Positions 45,480 through 57,038 of a stretch of DNA of 64,000 bases are shown here, piece after piece. This DNA comes from Muricea muricata (lineage: Eukaryota; Cnidaria; Anthozoa; Malacalcyonacea; Plexauridae), in the NCBI GenBank assembly GCA_963855995.1, contig OY979716.1, positions 42,915,854 to 42,979,853 of the forward strand, given 5' to 3'. The notes below the pieces were generated by a model. That model worked only from the letters and a program-made list of their open reading frames with translations. It did no database searches and was not told the DNA's origin. Both the position numbers and the translations under genes were made by a program. Numbering within the stretch: the stretch's first letter is position 1; each line of letters begins with the position of its first letter.

Positions 45480-48336
45480 ATGCCTTATGCACGCAAAAGA
45501 AGGCTTGAAAATGAGAAAAAGTTACAATCTGATGCGAGGAAATGTAAAAAGATAAATTCTTTTTTTGTTACCGTCGAAAAAAACGAGAACAAAGAAAAAA
45601 ACGAGATTAAGACTGATGATAATGACATCGAAAAAATTACTGAAGTAGATTACGTTTGTGACAACATCCATCCACCTGATCAAGATGACGATGAGGTAAA
45701 TGACAAAGATATAGAATCTGTTGATATTGATAAAGAATCTCGATCCAATACAGAAATACGTCAGACACTGGACAGCCTTAATTTCGAGGAAGACTTAAAG
45801 TCAGACTCAGATCAGCCTGTCGAGTCTGGCAACGAAGATTTTTCAGAAAGCTTTTACCGAGGATTTCGTCTTGATGCTAAGGCAATTGTACGAAAAGTCG
45901 GTAATGATGTCCTTTCTTTGTTTACTGAAAGAAGTCGGGCTGTAACTGCTAAAAAGAGCAGAAAACGATTGTTTATAAAATGTTGTATATGTTCTGAACA
46001 TGAAGAAGAAGCAAAACAGGTCGCTGCCAATCATAAAGTCTATATGGCTCACGGTGTTCGTTGTGACAGTAAAAAGAAATTAAAAGATGTTATTGATCAC
46101 CTCCATGGGGCTCCTCATAAAGCAGAAATGGAAAGAGCAAAGGTAATCGAGCAATGGAATAAAAAAGATTCAAATCAGCCATGGTTAAAAACTCGAAAAA
46201 CAAATGACCCTGCTGTTATAAATACTGTAGTGCACATGGCTGTAGATGTATATAATGATAGCAAGTTGCTAACTCCTTCAGCCTGGTCTTGGCCATCAAG
46301 AAGTCTTGCCAGTATACATGCTGATCAACAAGCAAAGAAAATATGTCAGCGTTCAAAGCAATGGAAATTTTTCTGAGTTCAAACCGACTGCTGTGGATCT
46401 GCACTATCGAGATCCAATTCACTATGCAGAATTATTAGCAATTCAAGGCAGTCTGGAGAAGAGAAGTTAAAAGCTGAACTGCAAAGCTGTTTGTGATTTT
46501 CAATGCAGATAGATGGCTCAATGGACACCAAGCAGCATGACAAAAAGTACATTTTTGTCCGATTTAACAAGCCTGAGTCTCCACTTGAAATACAAACTCG
46601 ATTTGTTACTGCATGAGAAAGTGAAAAACGTGGGGCTGAAGGCCTGTTTTGTGCTGCACAATCATCAATGGAAGAAGTTGGTCTTACAAAACACGAAGTT
46701 CAGTCCAAATTTGTTAGTGTCAGTTCTGATGGAGAGTCAGCAAACACTGACCATAATTCTGGTTTGTGGTCAAGAATGGAAGAGTATGTTGGGCACCCAA
46801 CATTAAATATCTGGTGTGCTTGTCATAGATCGGATCTGGCAATGGAAGATTTAATGCAGTCAGTCCAAGAGCTTAAATTATGGCACACAAATCTCATCAG
46901 TGTTGCAACATACTATCGAACGTCTGCCTTACGAACTAAGGAGTTAAGGGTTATAGATCCCAATGCCAAATCCTTTCCTGCACATCATGAAGTAAGGTTC
47001 GCACAACATCTTATCCAGTTATGCGAAGCAGTACTTGGAAATCTAAAGGCCTGTAGGATGCACTGAGAAAAAATTGAGAAAGCGCCAAAAGGTGAATATG
47101 AAAAGATTGAAAAATCAAAAGCAAAAGGCTTCCTAAATGTTTGGGAATATTCACGTGTGCAAGTGTGGTTGACAGCTCTAATGATTGATGCTTGTGCTGT
47201 ATTTCGTTATATTGAAAAGGAGACACAGAAGCCTCATATCATTGTCCCAGATATCTTAAGATACAAAGACATTGCCCTTGAGAAGTTAAATCTCTTAAAA
47301 GACAAACCATATCCAGGTAACACTATTAATAATACATTTCAGTCAAATACTATTTTGATTCTTCTGTAAACTATAGCGTAAAGATAGCTGTTAACAAAAC
47401 TCACGTAAAACGTCTTTTTCTAGGTGGCCATGAGGAAAGATCCCCAACATGTATGACACAACAATGTGAAGGGACCAGTCTGCGATTAGAATCGAAATTG
47501 TAGGTTCTGTTTTCAACTTTTTACAGGTAAAAAAATAGGGTGATTTTACATATCACGTTTGCGTCTGTTATAAGTTTACGTAAGATAATCGTTTATTATA
47601 AAATCAAGTTCCAATAATTATGACACAAAGTACATATGCTTTAATCCGTTTAATAAAAACCTCTAGCTTCCTAATTCCAGCTCAATGTTTCTGTAAGAAA
47701 CGTTGCATTAACATTAAGAAACATTGGAGTTCATGGCATGACTATGGTGTAATTACCGAGCAGTAAGTTTGCTGTCATTGAGTAATTTCTTTATCATGTT
47801 TACAGCAACGCTTAAACGAAGAACAAACTGATTTGGTAAAAAGCATTATAAATGTAACAACCTCGAAAACAGTAGCGGAATTCATCTCTGCCTCTCTGCC
47901 TTTACTTGAAACCTGTAATATTCCACAGAGTGAGACCAATGCTTTTATTGACTCAGTGTTAGAATACTTTAACGAAATGAAACCTGGTGAAAATATTCCT
48001 TTGAAGGATTATGGTGTGCGCCTGTACCACATGTTAAGAGGAAGCAAGGAGCCAGTCAGTGGCTTTCTTTCCAGCTTTTGTGTGATATGTCCACACAGCA
48101 TGACTGTTGAAAGATGCGTTTCAACCTACAATATGCTATATTCAAACCTCAGAACATCATCCTCAGAAGATAATCTTGTTAACAGGTTGCTGATATATTG
48201 GAACGGAGCTCCTACAGCCTGTTATGACCCTCGCCCTGCTGTTCAGAAATTCCTTTTAGTAAAGGATCGGAGAATGAAACTGCCCACAGTCAGTACATAC
48301 GTCGAAAGAGAATTTGTCAAGAAATTTTTCAACTGA
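45480..48336 (+). pseudogene. hAT-superfamily transposase (KIAA1586-like)
   Basis: The first ORF (45480-46373; 298 codons) has a basic start (MPYARKRRLENEKK), an acidic middle, and a Cys/His region (KCCICSEHEEEAKQ...VIDHLHGAPHKAEM) resembling the BED-derived N-terminus of this group. After a frameshift the RNase H part starts at QIDGSMDTKQHDKKYIF (about 46503). It continues with SVSSDGESANTDHNSGLW (46716), LNIWCACHRSDLAMEDL and HHEVRFAQHL. An intron is bounded by GTAACA (47316) and TTTCTAG (47423). The 167-codon last exon (47833-48336) ends with the dimerisation block CPHSMTVERCVSTYNMLYS and LRTSSSEDNLVNRLLIYW. At least three stops and two frameshifts. A candidate 3' end (CAGTGGGGGGGG on the minus strand at about 48490) was not matched by a left end. 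Confidence 0.8.
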
Positions 48337-50059
48337 TTTAAATATTACCATCATAGTTAAATGTATCGTAACTAAATGTAATTTTAGTTATCTTGTTGTA
48401 AAAGTTTACAATTTTGGACATTAAATTACATGTCGTCGTTAAATATTTTTAGTTATGACGGTCCCTTTTTCGAAATTGCCCCCCCCCACTGGAAAATTGT
48501 TAAAAGAGGCCCTGTTAGGCATCGCATGCACGAAGGATACTTCCATGTAATAAGTTATTAGAACAATAGAAAAGAAGCACAACTGTATGTTTTAGGAAAC
48601 CAAAACAACATAATTCCAATACAAAGCCTGCTGTTTTCCTTAATAATATATACCATATTAGTGTACTGGTAATTCCACTTCTATTCTTTAAACAAATATT
48701 TACACTTCCAATCAAGGTGATTACAAGGTACTTTAACCTTTAATAAAATTTAAAGGTCACATATACATTTGAATAAAGATTAGGGGATTTCACAAAAATT
48801 TAATTTGCCATTAAAGGTCTGTTAAAGTATGTGCGAACTTTAATCAACCTTTAATCTCAGATATATAGTTGATTAAAGGATCATTCGGCTTTTATCAACA
48901 TTTAAATTTTAGTGCAAAGGCACCAAAAGGGATGTAACGAATAAAGATATATTTACAAAAAAAGTATTAAATGCCAGTAAAGTACAAACACAAACATAAC
49001 TTTACTGCCTTTAGTCACAGCGTTATACGTTTAAACAAACATTTATCAGATTTAACTCGGTGTGTAAAGTACTGAAAAGGTATAGATTTCATCCTGTGTA
49101 CAAAGTGGTCTGTTATCATATCTAATCTACGAGGGCTAAACATCCTGTCGAGAAACGAAGAAAGTCTTTTCCTGCAGACATATATTGGTAATCTTGTCAC
49201 ACCTATACCAGTAACAAGCTCCTCCACCTATATTAAGTAAATAGCTATATAACACTCTTGTACATATTTGTACAGCACTTTACTGGTATAACTACCAGGA
49301 GAGACTACTCATTTGCTGCTGCTGCCAAAATCTGTTTGCATTAATTAGCTATATGTATACCTAGGTAATCATGCGATGCCAAGTACAATTTGGGATTAAT
49401 AGTGATGCTAGGATATTTTACCAAAATTGGAGGAGCCACCTGGGCAAGTCAAATTTAACAAAATTTTCAAACATGAGTACTATTAATCTCTAATTGTATG
49501 ATGAGCAAGACATGATTACTTGTTTATTATTAGCATGACAAAATTGCATCTACCAATGTCAACATCAATATTCTCTTGCCAAAGCCAAGTCCTGCCAGAC
49601 TTTCAACCAAAATTAGGTGCTAGTTTTGTTTGTATTGTTAAGCTAGATGCTCAGTTGCGAACGAGAAAACTTCAAAATGAATCAAACAACACGCAGACAA
49701 ATTTTATTTTTAGAGCTAACCATATTATATCATCCCAGTTAACGCCTTAGCAACTTTTTCATCGCCCACACACACACACACCAGATATTTACATACTGAT
49801 AATAATTTACATATTTACACAACAGTATATTCATTCAGAGCTTTTGCTTTAAGGTCCTAAGACAATTTAATTGGGCATCCAGTAATTGTGTCATGCTACT
49901 ATTAAATATATAAAATTATTAAAAGTTTGTTTGTTCACAGCAACCAGGTATATAAATCATGTTTTGCTTGCTGCTCTGGTTTAAATAAACAAATACAAAG
50001 CCCAGTGAAATTGTATTGGGTCAAGAACACAAGAACAACCTACTACAAGTACAAAAGAA
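48337..50059. other. gene-free stretch
   Basis: AT-rich. A CA microsatellite lies at 49769-49782. A run of TTAAAGG/CCTTTAA motifs lies at 48728-48910. Short ORFs (49015-49227 -, 49520-49750 +) have no motifs. The first exon(s) of the P2RX7_C gene may lie near its right end. Confidence 0.4.
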
Positions 50060-50246
50060 ATGCTAAGTGTTGAGCCAGAGGGGGAAGAGGCACCGTTATT
50101 AACTCCCAACCAGATGAGAGGGCTGGTGCGCTTGGAAGCAGAACTAGAAAAGAATACAAATTGTACAACGAACTTAGAAGAAAACGTGCGCACGATAGAG
50201 ATGCCAGAGAATTTAGAAGGAAATGTGCCTACAGCAAGAGCACTAG
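50060..50246 (+). pseudogene. P2RX7_C-type gene, N-terminal fragment left of the IS3EU insertion
   Basis: ATG 50060: an acidic/Leu-rich segment (MLSVEPEGEEAPLLTPNQMR...LEENVRTIEMPENLEG) ending in PTARA at the insertion point. The frame resumes at 54863 once the IS3EU element and one copy of the 6-bp target duplication are removed. No recognised domain in this part; the start is provisional because upstream exons may exist. Confidence 0.45.
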
Positions 50247-50502
50247 TATGGTGGCCCATCAGTATCACGACACTTTTGTTTTATAAATATTGTTTTTACA
50301 TTAAATGCTTTTCATTTGGAAGTTAATGTCAATGCAAATACTACGCATTTGTAATCTATTTCCAATTATGAATCTATTTCAAATTTCATTCCCATTCTGA
50401 GTTGATTTTAATTTTTTTATTTTTGACGTAATTATCGAACAAAAAAAAATTAAAATTCTGCGTGGCCCAGCGATGTCAACATAAAAAATACCCAGAGTTC
50501 CT
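50247..50502 (+). repeat. IS3EU left terminal inverted repeat
   Basis: About 255 bp, TATGGTGGCCCATCAG at the outer end and AAAAAATACCCAGAGTTCCT at the inner end. It pairs with 54607-54862. The alpha-kinase ATG lies about 100 bp inside the inner boundary. Confidence 0.9.
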
Positions 50503-50604
50503 AGCAATAAACACGCTGCGCAAACGTTTTAGGTTACGTATTATTAACTTGGAATTGTTTATGTGATATTTTACGTTTTGTTGACTTGAGTCGGTTGTCT
50601 GATC

Positions 50605-51918
50605 ATGAAAAGACGAAGAGACGCAAAAACCAAAACGACTTGGGAAGACTTTGAGCAAAGAGTGGGCCTTAAACGAACTGGGGGAGACAAGGATGGAAAA
50701 AGATCGACCAGAAATGCTCCGAGCGATATTCTTGTGCAACGCATGTCATCAACAGCTTCAGGAAGACTAAAAAAATATGAACCGCTTGATACAAGGGATT
50801 TTGTACCCTTTGGTGACTATCACGAACTTTCCATTGACAATATAAAGGATGCATGCGAGCAATTCTACAAAGCTCCACAAGGCTCATGTGATATTTTAGC
50901 ATCGGATAGAGGTCCATCCTGCACGAAGATTGAGCAAATTAAAGGCAAAAAAGTCTATTTCATACGATTTCTTCAGCCAATAGATTCTTCTCATGCCAGC
51001 GTTGGTGCCTGTACAAAGATTGGACACCAAGCGAAATCGGCCCCTGCGACATCTCCCAGCAAAGTTGCACAGTTACACGAGGAACATGTCAAAATTAAGA
51101 ACACTGTGTACCCAAAGTCGGTATCAATAAGTGATTTAATGAAAGCTGGTAAATTGGTTAAACCTCCAAAAACGGCTGTTTTACAGTTGGAGTTCTTTGA
51201 TGTTCAAAATTGTTGCTGGTCGATAAACAGCAGATCGATAACCTTGGAAATTGGGGATAAGGCATTCGCCAGCGGCAGGTTTCGCAATGCATTTCGTGCG
51301 AAATGCCACGATTCATCATCAAATCTAAAAGGCGAGTGGGTGGTCAAAAAGTATCAAGAAGCCTCCCTAAAAACTATCGAAGATACTTTGAAAATTAGTG
51401 TGGAGGCGCATACACGGAAACAAGTACAAATGCACTGCGTTGCTAGGAACATAACACAACGATTTTCAGCTAAAATTCCGGACGAATTTGGACAGACATT
51501 TTCATATGGGAAAGTCTTTTATTCCGTACTCGAAAATGTTCCCGTCACAATCGAAGCCTACATGCCTGGAGAATTCATTAAATATATTAACAACGATGGA
51601 GAATGTTTAGACTGCCCCCAAGACGACTTGGAAGAGCTGTTCCAGAAAGCGCAATGTCTTTCACACTTTAGTTACGAGTATAGTAACCAGGAACTTATGA
51701 TTTTAGATATTCAAGGTGCGGGGTATTCACTGTACAACCCAGAAATATCCACAACAAGGCTGGATGTTGGATCGAAGCAGTCCTCACAGTCAGACATGTA
51801 CGATGACACGTATTTCTGCGCAGGAAATTTACCCTCCCTTGGAATCAATGAATTCAAGAAACAACATCGGTGTAACAAGTTCTGTGAAATGATGGGTCTT
51901 GGTGCAATGAATGATTGA
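50605..51918 (+). CDS. intact alpha-kinase (atypical Ser/Thr kinase) carried by IS3EU
   Basis: A 437-codon uninterrupted, intronless ORF; ATG 50605 is the first in frame and lies just inside the left terminal repeat. Residues 1-190 are basic and low in motifs (MKRRRDAKTKTTWEDFEQRV). The alpha-kinase domain (about 205-435) shows ASGRFRNAFRAKC (phosphate-binding strand), WVVKKYQ (ATP lysine K248 or K249), VTIEAYMPGEFIKYINNDGE (the family's EPY..G.F.KYNNN.G block), FSYEYSNQELMILDIQGAGY (catalytic D368, Q370), NPEI (378-381), AGNLPSLGI (G407-N408-L409) and a zinc-type end, HRCNKFCEMMGLG. In eEF2K, MHCK and TRPM7 kinases this end helps hold a structural zinc. Most family members have DPxI where this protein has NPEI. 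Substrate unknown. It shares the element with, and points toward, the transposase gene. All other key residues are intact, so an active protein is plausible. Confidence 0.9.
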   Translation: MKRRRDAKTKTTWEDFEQRVGLKRTGGDKDGKRSTRNAPSDILVQRMSSTASGRLKKYEPLDTRDFVPFGDYHELSIDNIKDACEQFYKAPQGSCDILASDRGPSCTKIEQIKGKKVYFIRFLQPIDSSHASVGACTKIGHQAKSAPATSPSKVAQLHEEHVKIKNTVYPKSVSISDLMKAGKLVKPPKTAVLQLEFFDVQNCCWSINSRSITLEIGDKAFASGRFRNAFRAKCHDSSSNLKGEWVVKKYQEASLKTIEDTLKISVEAHTRKQVQMHCVARNITQRFSAKIPDEFGQTFSYGKVFYSVLENVPVTIEAYMPGEFIKYINNDGECLDCPQDDLEELFQKAQCLSHFSYEYSNQELMILDIQGAGYSLYNPEISTTRLDVGSKQSSQSDMYDDTYFCAGNLPSLGINEFKKQHRCNKFCEMMGLGAMND

Positions 51919-52876
51919 CCGAGCAAGTTGTGATTACAGCATTGTAAGAACATACACTATTCTCTCAAAGCATTGAACATTAATTTTTTGACATTTGTAA
52001 TTTCCAAAAATTCATCGTGTTAAAATTTTGTTATTCACAGTTTATACAAAGTAATACATATAGGCGATAAACTGGTAGATAACTTGTACTTCACATCAGT
52101 GTACTGTACGTCGTCTCAAGTAAATGTCGTCACTTTATGTCAAGTACTCAAGTACGCATGTTATAGCTAGTAAAAGTTGGAGTGCTTTCTGTAAAAGTGT
52201 ATGAGTGGTACCCAATATACTTTATAAGTGCTATGTCTCGGCTGTCACATGAAGGTACGTATATAAAAACTCGAACAAATTTTTAAATTTTCAATCAATC
52301 GATATTCGATTTGTTATGCTTTTCAATTTTTGGTCTGATGCAATCGTGAACAAATCCTCATCATTTGCGAAAAAAATACAAAATTTCAAAAATATCCTAC
52401 CTTAGAAAGCCGAATGATACATTGCATATTGTCTTGAATGTTTGCGCGTCTGTTAATTCTTTGAAGATCAATTACATTTGAATCGACTTGAAACGTACAA
52501 CTTGTGTTTTTCCGGCACAATTGCACTGAAATTACATTTAAACAGAACGTAATATCTCAAAATATCGACTGTAATTAAATCAATATCAATGCCTAGATGT
52601 TACAATTGATGCAAAAATACACACAAACATCCGAATCAAAGAAATTAATTATTATTATGTTAACAAAAATATATTATGGCCCTTTGTTGGTATTGTTCAT
52701 GATTATATATGCATGCGAATTATATATTAAAAGCTTATATATATATGGCTGAGTTCTGCTCGCAGTAGTTCCAAACTAAAAATACAGTATTTGTTTACAT
52801 TGTTATATCGACTTATTTCCGGTTTTTCCCGGCAAAGGTCAAGTGCTGTCATAAATGACTCACAATATCGTCGAGA
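51919..52876. other. shared 3' region between alpha-kinase and IS3EU transposase
   Basis: AT-rich 0.96 kb between the two convergent stop codons, with (TA)n tracts near 52735-52745. No ORF or repeat recognised. Confidence 0.5.
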
Positions 52877-54576
52877 TTACAATTTAAGACTTTCTTTTAA
52901 ATAAATGTACGATTCTGTTACTTTATATGGTTCCAGATCACCTGGGCATGGCAAAAGTCTCTCGCATTCATTCCTCACTCTCACGTTGTTGTCTTGCTCT
53001 AATGAATTGAGTAAACCAGAGACCTCAGCAGCTTCTCTTAAATGCTCTTCTTGGATCGAAATTCCACAATGTGCGCTCCCATATTGTTCTGGAAAGGAAA
53101 ACATATGGTTGGGCACGCCTGTTGGAAGCAGAAGATTCTTTTGTTCCCGAATACGATGTGTGTTCCAGTTGTTAACAAAAATGTTGCACTCTCTCTGAAT
53201 GACTGGTATGAAAACGTATGCCATCAGCTGTCTGTGGTCGGCATTATGAGGATCGTAGTATCTTCTTTGAAGTAAATAGGTCAAATGTTCTTTAAAATAT
53301 TGCTCAAACCGTTCGTGCAGGTCACGCCACCAGCGCTCGATTTTATTCGACGTGGAAGGACCATATATGATGGAATCCACAGCGTCCTCCATAATTCCCG
53401 CTTTGTCCACAAGGAAAGCATGCAGCGTGGACATTTTTCCAGTTTCGGTGCCCTTGTCTAGTCGTAGAAATCTAGGCATAACTCGGTGCTCGGTCAAATA
53501 TTCCAGGTACTTCTTACCGACAATCATAGGATCTGAATTGGAGCGGGACACAAATAAATATAATATTTTTCTGCTGAACGTATCAAGGCAGCCATAGATA
53601 CAAAGAGGAAATGTCCAGTTCTGATATCCGCATAATTTGTCGTGCCCATCTAATGAAGCAAGCCATAACGGCCCTTCAGATGAAAATGGAACTTTTGGTT
53701 TCTTAGTTTTTTTGTTAAGAGCTCTACTTTCCAGGCCTTCTGGATCCAACTCCTTAAGCACGTTATGCACTAAATGCCGTGGGACTTTAATATTGTGCTC
53801 ATTTCTCAGCTTTTGGTTTAATGCCCGATATCCTAAATAGTCCGGTCGCTTAGCGGCAAAAATTGGCAAGATCTGTACAAAGCGGACAAAGTCAGTATTT
53901 CTTTCCCCGCGACTCCTAAGTCAAATTGAAATGTTTTTGGGGGTGTAATGAAGATATTCACAAAATTTATCATCTCGGGGGGGAGTTCCGTTTTTGAAAT
54001 AACGGTTCGGGATGCTTGTTCATGTTTTACTCAATCATTGTATTTAATAATAAGGTGTTGGAATATTGTTCAAAGGCATGGACTTGATAACTGATAAATG
54101 GGCATATAAAATTTCCTGTTTGATGTTCTCACATTAAATATCATTGACTGGCAGAGAAACATTGCCAACCGTTAACGTACCACCTCACTGTGGTAACACC
54201 CCCCTAACTTGAAAATTTTGGGCACCCGTTCTTAAATTGATTAGGAGGCATAGTTAATCAATTGTAGAGGGGGTGCCCAAGTTTGTACTCGCCAGTACAG
54301 ATCGTTTGGTTAAGCGACCTCACTAAAACATCTACCAGGACAGATTAATTCTTTTGAAACGGCGTTGGTGACAGCATTTAATGGAGTTTCATAATTAATG
54401 TATTTTATATGAAAATATCTAAGTCGTCGACTTAGTGTTGCCATACTCCATGGGTAATCTGGATAGTCACGTTTAACGTAGTCTAATATTTCACTTTTCT
54501 TAATATTTTCGCGGACGTACTTTTCGAGATCATTCCTCAACTTTTCGCTAGCTTTCCAATCAGAATTGCACGCCAT
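52877..54576 (-). CDS. IS3EU transposase (rve/DDE integrase core), two exons
   Basis: The N-terminal exon (54576 to about 54335; ATG at 54576) reads MACNSDWKASEKLRNDLEKY and a helix-turn-helix-like SEILDYVKRDYPDYPWSMAT, SRRLRYF. The last exon (about 53875-52877) is open for 330 codons: an HTH-like LGYRALNQKLRNEHNIKVPR, then the integrase core with D74 (ASLDGHDKLCGYQNW), D138 (FLRLDKGTETGK) and E178 (GPSTSNKIERWWRDLHERF), i.e. D-D-35/40-E spacing. It ends YIYLKESLKL. A donor (CTG/GTAGAT, about 54338) and an acceptor (TTGTACAG, about 53875) would remove about 460 bp. The intron position is my inference; otherwise a frameshift lies there. Catalytic residues are all present. Confidence 0.8.
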
Positions 54577-54606
54577 AACGCTGCCGACTTCATGCGTGTC
54601 TCGCGA

Positions 54607-54862
54607 GGAGTTCTGGGTATTTTTTATGTTGACATCGCTGGGCCACGCAGAATTTTAATTTTTTTTTGTTCGATAATTACGTCAAAAATAAAAAAAATTA
54701 AAATCAACTCAGAATGGGAATGAAATTTGAAATAGATTCATAATAGGAAATAGATTACAAATGCGTAGTATTTGCATTGACATTAACTTCCAAATGAAAA
54801 GCATTTAATGTAAAAACGATATTTATAAAACAAAAATGTCGTGATACTGATGGGCCACCATA
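54607..54862 (-). repeat. IS3EU right terminal inverted repeat
   Basis: Reverse complement of 50247-50502. The transposase ATG (54576) lies about 30 bp inside its inner edge, so the repeat probably contains the transposase promoter and its partner the kinase promoter. Confidence 0.9.
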
Positions 54863-56869
54863 CACCAGCAGATGTAGACGAAAGTACACCTGATCAGTCT
54901 GTATGTCTACAAAGACAACGGCAGCCACTTTTGCATTTGGGATATTATGCACCTGGCAACTCTGCCACATAGCAAGATCCTAACGTGGCAATTATTCAAG
55001 CACAAAATCCTTGGGTACCCCACCATACAACACCCTACGGTGTCCTTACAGGTACAAGTCTGATGAACCAGTATCTCATGTTCCAACAACAAGAGATGAA
55101 CCACTGTGTTCCCACCACAAGTGATGAACCAGTACTTTATGTTCCAACCACAAGTGATGAACTCAATGCTGACGATACCAATGTGTTGACATTTCACCAA
55201 CATCACGTTTTGGATTTTAGGTAGTAGTATATGATGAACATTGAACATTCACACTAGAAATCAAAGAAACAAAAGAAGAAAGAAAACTTGCTGTTCTTTT
55301 CACATAAAAGTAAACTGTATTTAATGCATGTTTTAATGTAAGGTAACTTACATAATTAGGATCTAAAATAGTGTTCATGTTCAGAGTTAGCGAGCTGGCC
55401 TGATCAACCATCTCGGGTGTTTATAGCACATGAACACTAATAAGTTTACAAACAATAATGTGGTAAAGAATTAAAGAATGAGGCTCATAGTAATACATTG
55501 CGTGCTTAATGTTTATGTTGACATCGGATCGACATGTCATAGTGGCTCATCGTGCACTAAATTAACATCTTCTACATTCATTGGCAAATCTTTTTTTGGA
55601 AGTATAAAATATACTTTTGGTATGTCCTCATCAGACACTGATGAGGATTTAAATGTATCGCAATACAACGTTGAAGACGATCTTAATGCCTATGGACCAC
55701 CCACAAACTCGACGCAAGTAGCAGCTGATGCGATCTCTCTGCCAGCAACAAGCCAAACTAGAACACAAGTAAATAAATATTTCAATAGATTATACCTTTT
55801 TATTTTTATGTTCAGTTTTATATTCTGGATTTGTTTCGTACGTTTAGTTTTGTAATTGCAAAAATACATGCAGTAAACGCAGTGGAAGAAAAAAGCGAGG
55901 TTGTCCTTGCCGAGATAAGGGATTGAAATGCATTGATGGCTGTACCTGTGAAACAAAGAAGGCAGTGTGCAATAACAAACAAGGAACAGCAGCTGTCTTG
56001 TGTATTGGTAGAAATGCTTTCGAGCGTCATCAGATCGCGGTTGAGGAAGCAAAAGGGCAAATTACAGTCGGTGTTTTTATTTCAGGTTTCTTATTTCATT
56101 TTACATGTGGTTTGTGCAATTTTGTAATCTGTAGTAGATTTTTCAAGTCATTGTTTATTCATTTGTATCTACATGTATCATACAACCATGGTGCCCAAAA
56201 CAGTATTATATATTACAATTCTTACAAGTGTTTGGCATTTGGTTAAAAATGCTTATTCTCAAAAACACATAAATTTCCAGGCAATTTATAGACAATAAGC
56301 TAACTGTATTATGTATATTGTTCATAAATTAACCAGAAATATACAGTTATTGCAAAAAGCATTTTGTCATAAGAGGTTCTTGTTTCTAGGAATTTATAGG
56401 AGGTCTAACAGAAGAGCAAAAAGACAAATTACTCCTTGAGGTTTTGTCAAATGGAAAAGGTAGCCTTGACTATGTCAAGAGCCTTGTGGAATTTCGTGGT
56501 GATCCTCCAGATCTTCCTCAGACAAAGCCCCCATGGTGCACATGTGGAGTTTGCCAGCCAATGTCAACTGAGGAGGAAAATAGGTGTTGCAAAAAAATAC
56601 GATGTGTAACATCATTCGTGTCACTTCAGAATACTTGCACAGATAGTTTTTTTGTAATGGCTATTAGGGCCAGATGTGACATTAGAGCAGAGGAGCCAGA
56701 CTATAGTACAAATAGTTTTCGAAAGGCTGCCTACCGCTAGTACATTCTATAGCGGTACAAAAAGTTGGGAAGAGGAAATAGGAGAGTTCGCCCTTCATGT
56801 GTTGTTCTGGCAATAAGACACATATACCCTACCAATGATGGTATTTACATGGGGTTTAAGAGGGCATAG
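54863..56869 (+). pseudogene. gene with CRC-like Cys cluster and P2RX7_C zinc domain
   Basis: Continues the frame cut at 50246. 54863-55222: Pro/Gln-rich with a direct VPTTSDEPV/VPTTSDEL repeat and one TAG (54968). Exon about 55500-55770: acidic SSSDTDEDLNVSQYN, ending QTRTQ. Exon about 55853-56071: a cysteine cluster CNCKNTCSKR...GCPCRDKGLKC...GCTCETKK...VCNN, resembling tesmin/CXC (CRC) repeats. Last exon from 56391: EFIGGLTEEQKDKLLLEVL, then the P2RX7_C-type zinc domain: PPWCTCGVCQPMSTEEENRCC, ending LGRGNRRVRPSCVVLAIRH and GIYMGFKRA at 56867. That domain is known as the intracellular tail of the P2X7 receptor and, without a channel, in many multicopy genes of fish and cnidarians. No transmembrane channel part is present here. 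Two TAG codons (56738, 56750) interrupt the last block. Ends 170 bp from the convergent GDG gene. Confidence 0.7.
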
Positions 56870-57038
56870 TTTGCCACCATGTATGTATTTTTTAGAATTA
56901 AATTCATTTAACAAAAATGGAATTTAAGTGTGTTGTCATGAATATCACACTTGCATTTGTACCAAATAATCATTAACAATTTAAACTTAAATCTTGACTT
57001 GTATAGTATATCGAGGGTATATATAGGAGGATGACAAA

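Larger units (their letters stand above)
50247..54862. mobile_element. complete IS3EU-type transposon carrying an alpha-kinase
   Basis: Long terminal inverted repeats of about 255 bp (50247-50502 and 54607-54862) begin TATGGTGGCCCATCAGTATC and are nearly identical (only a few mismatches). Flanks CACTAG (50241-50246) and CACCAG (54863-54868) are a 6-bp target duplication with one mismatch. TAT/ATA ends, a 6-bp duplication and an IS3-like integrase core fit the IS3EU superfamily. Two genes are convergent: an alpha-kinase (+, 50605-51918) and the transposase (-, 52877-54576). The high identity of the arms and the intact ORFs suggest recent activity. Confidence 0.85.

Noticed and set aside
48478-48500. 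hAT terminal repeat (CAGTGGGGGGGG on the minus strand)
   Set aside because: No matching left terminus or 8-bp duplication was found; a poly-C run alone is weak.
56391-56869. A true P2X receptor gene
   Set aside because: Only the C-terminal zinc domain type is present; no transmembrane or extracellular channel segments are found in any frame nearby.
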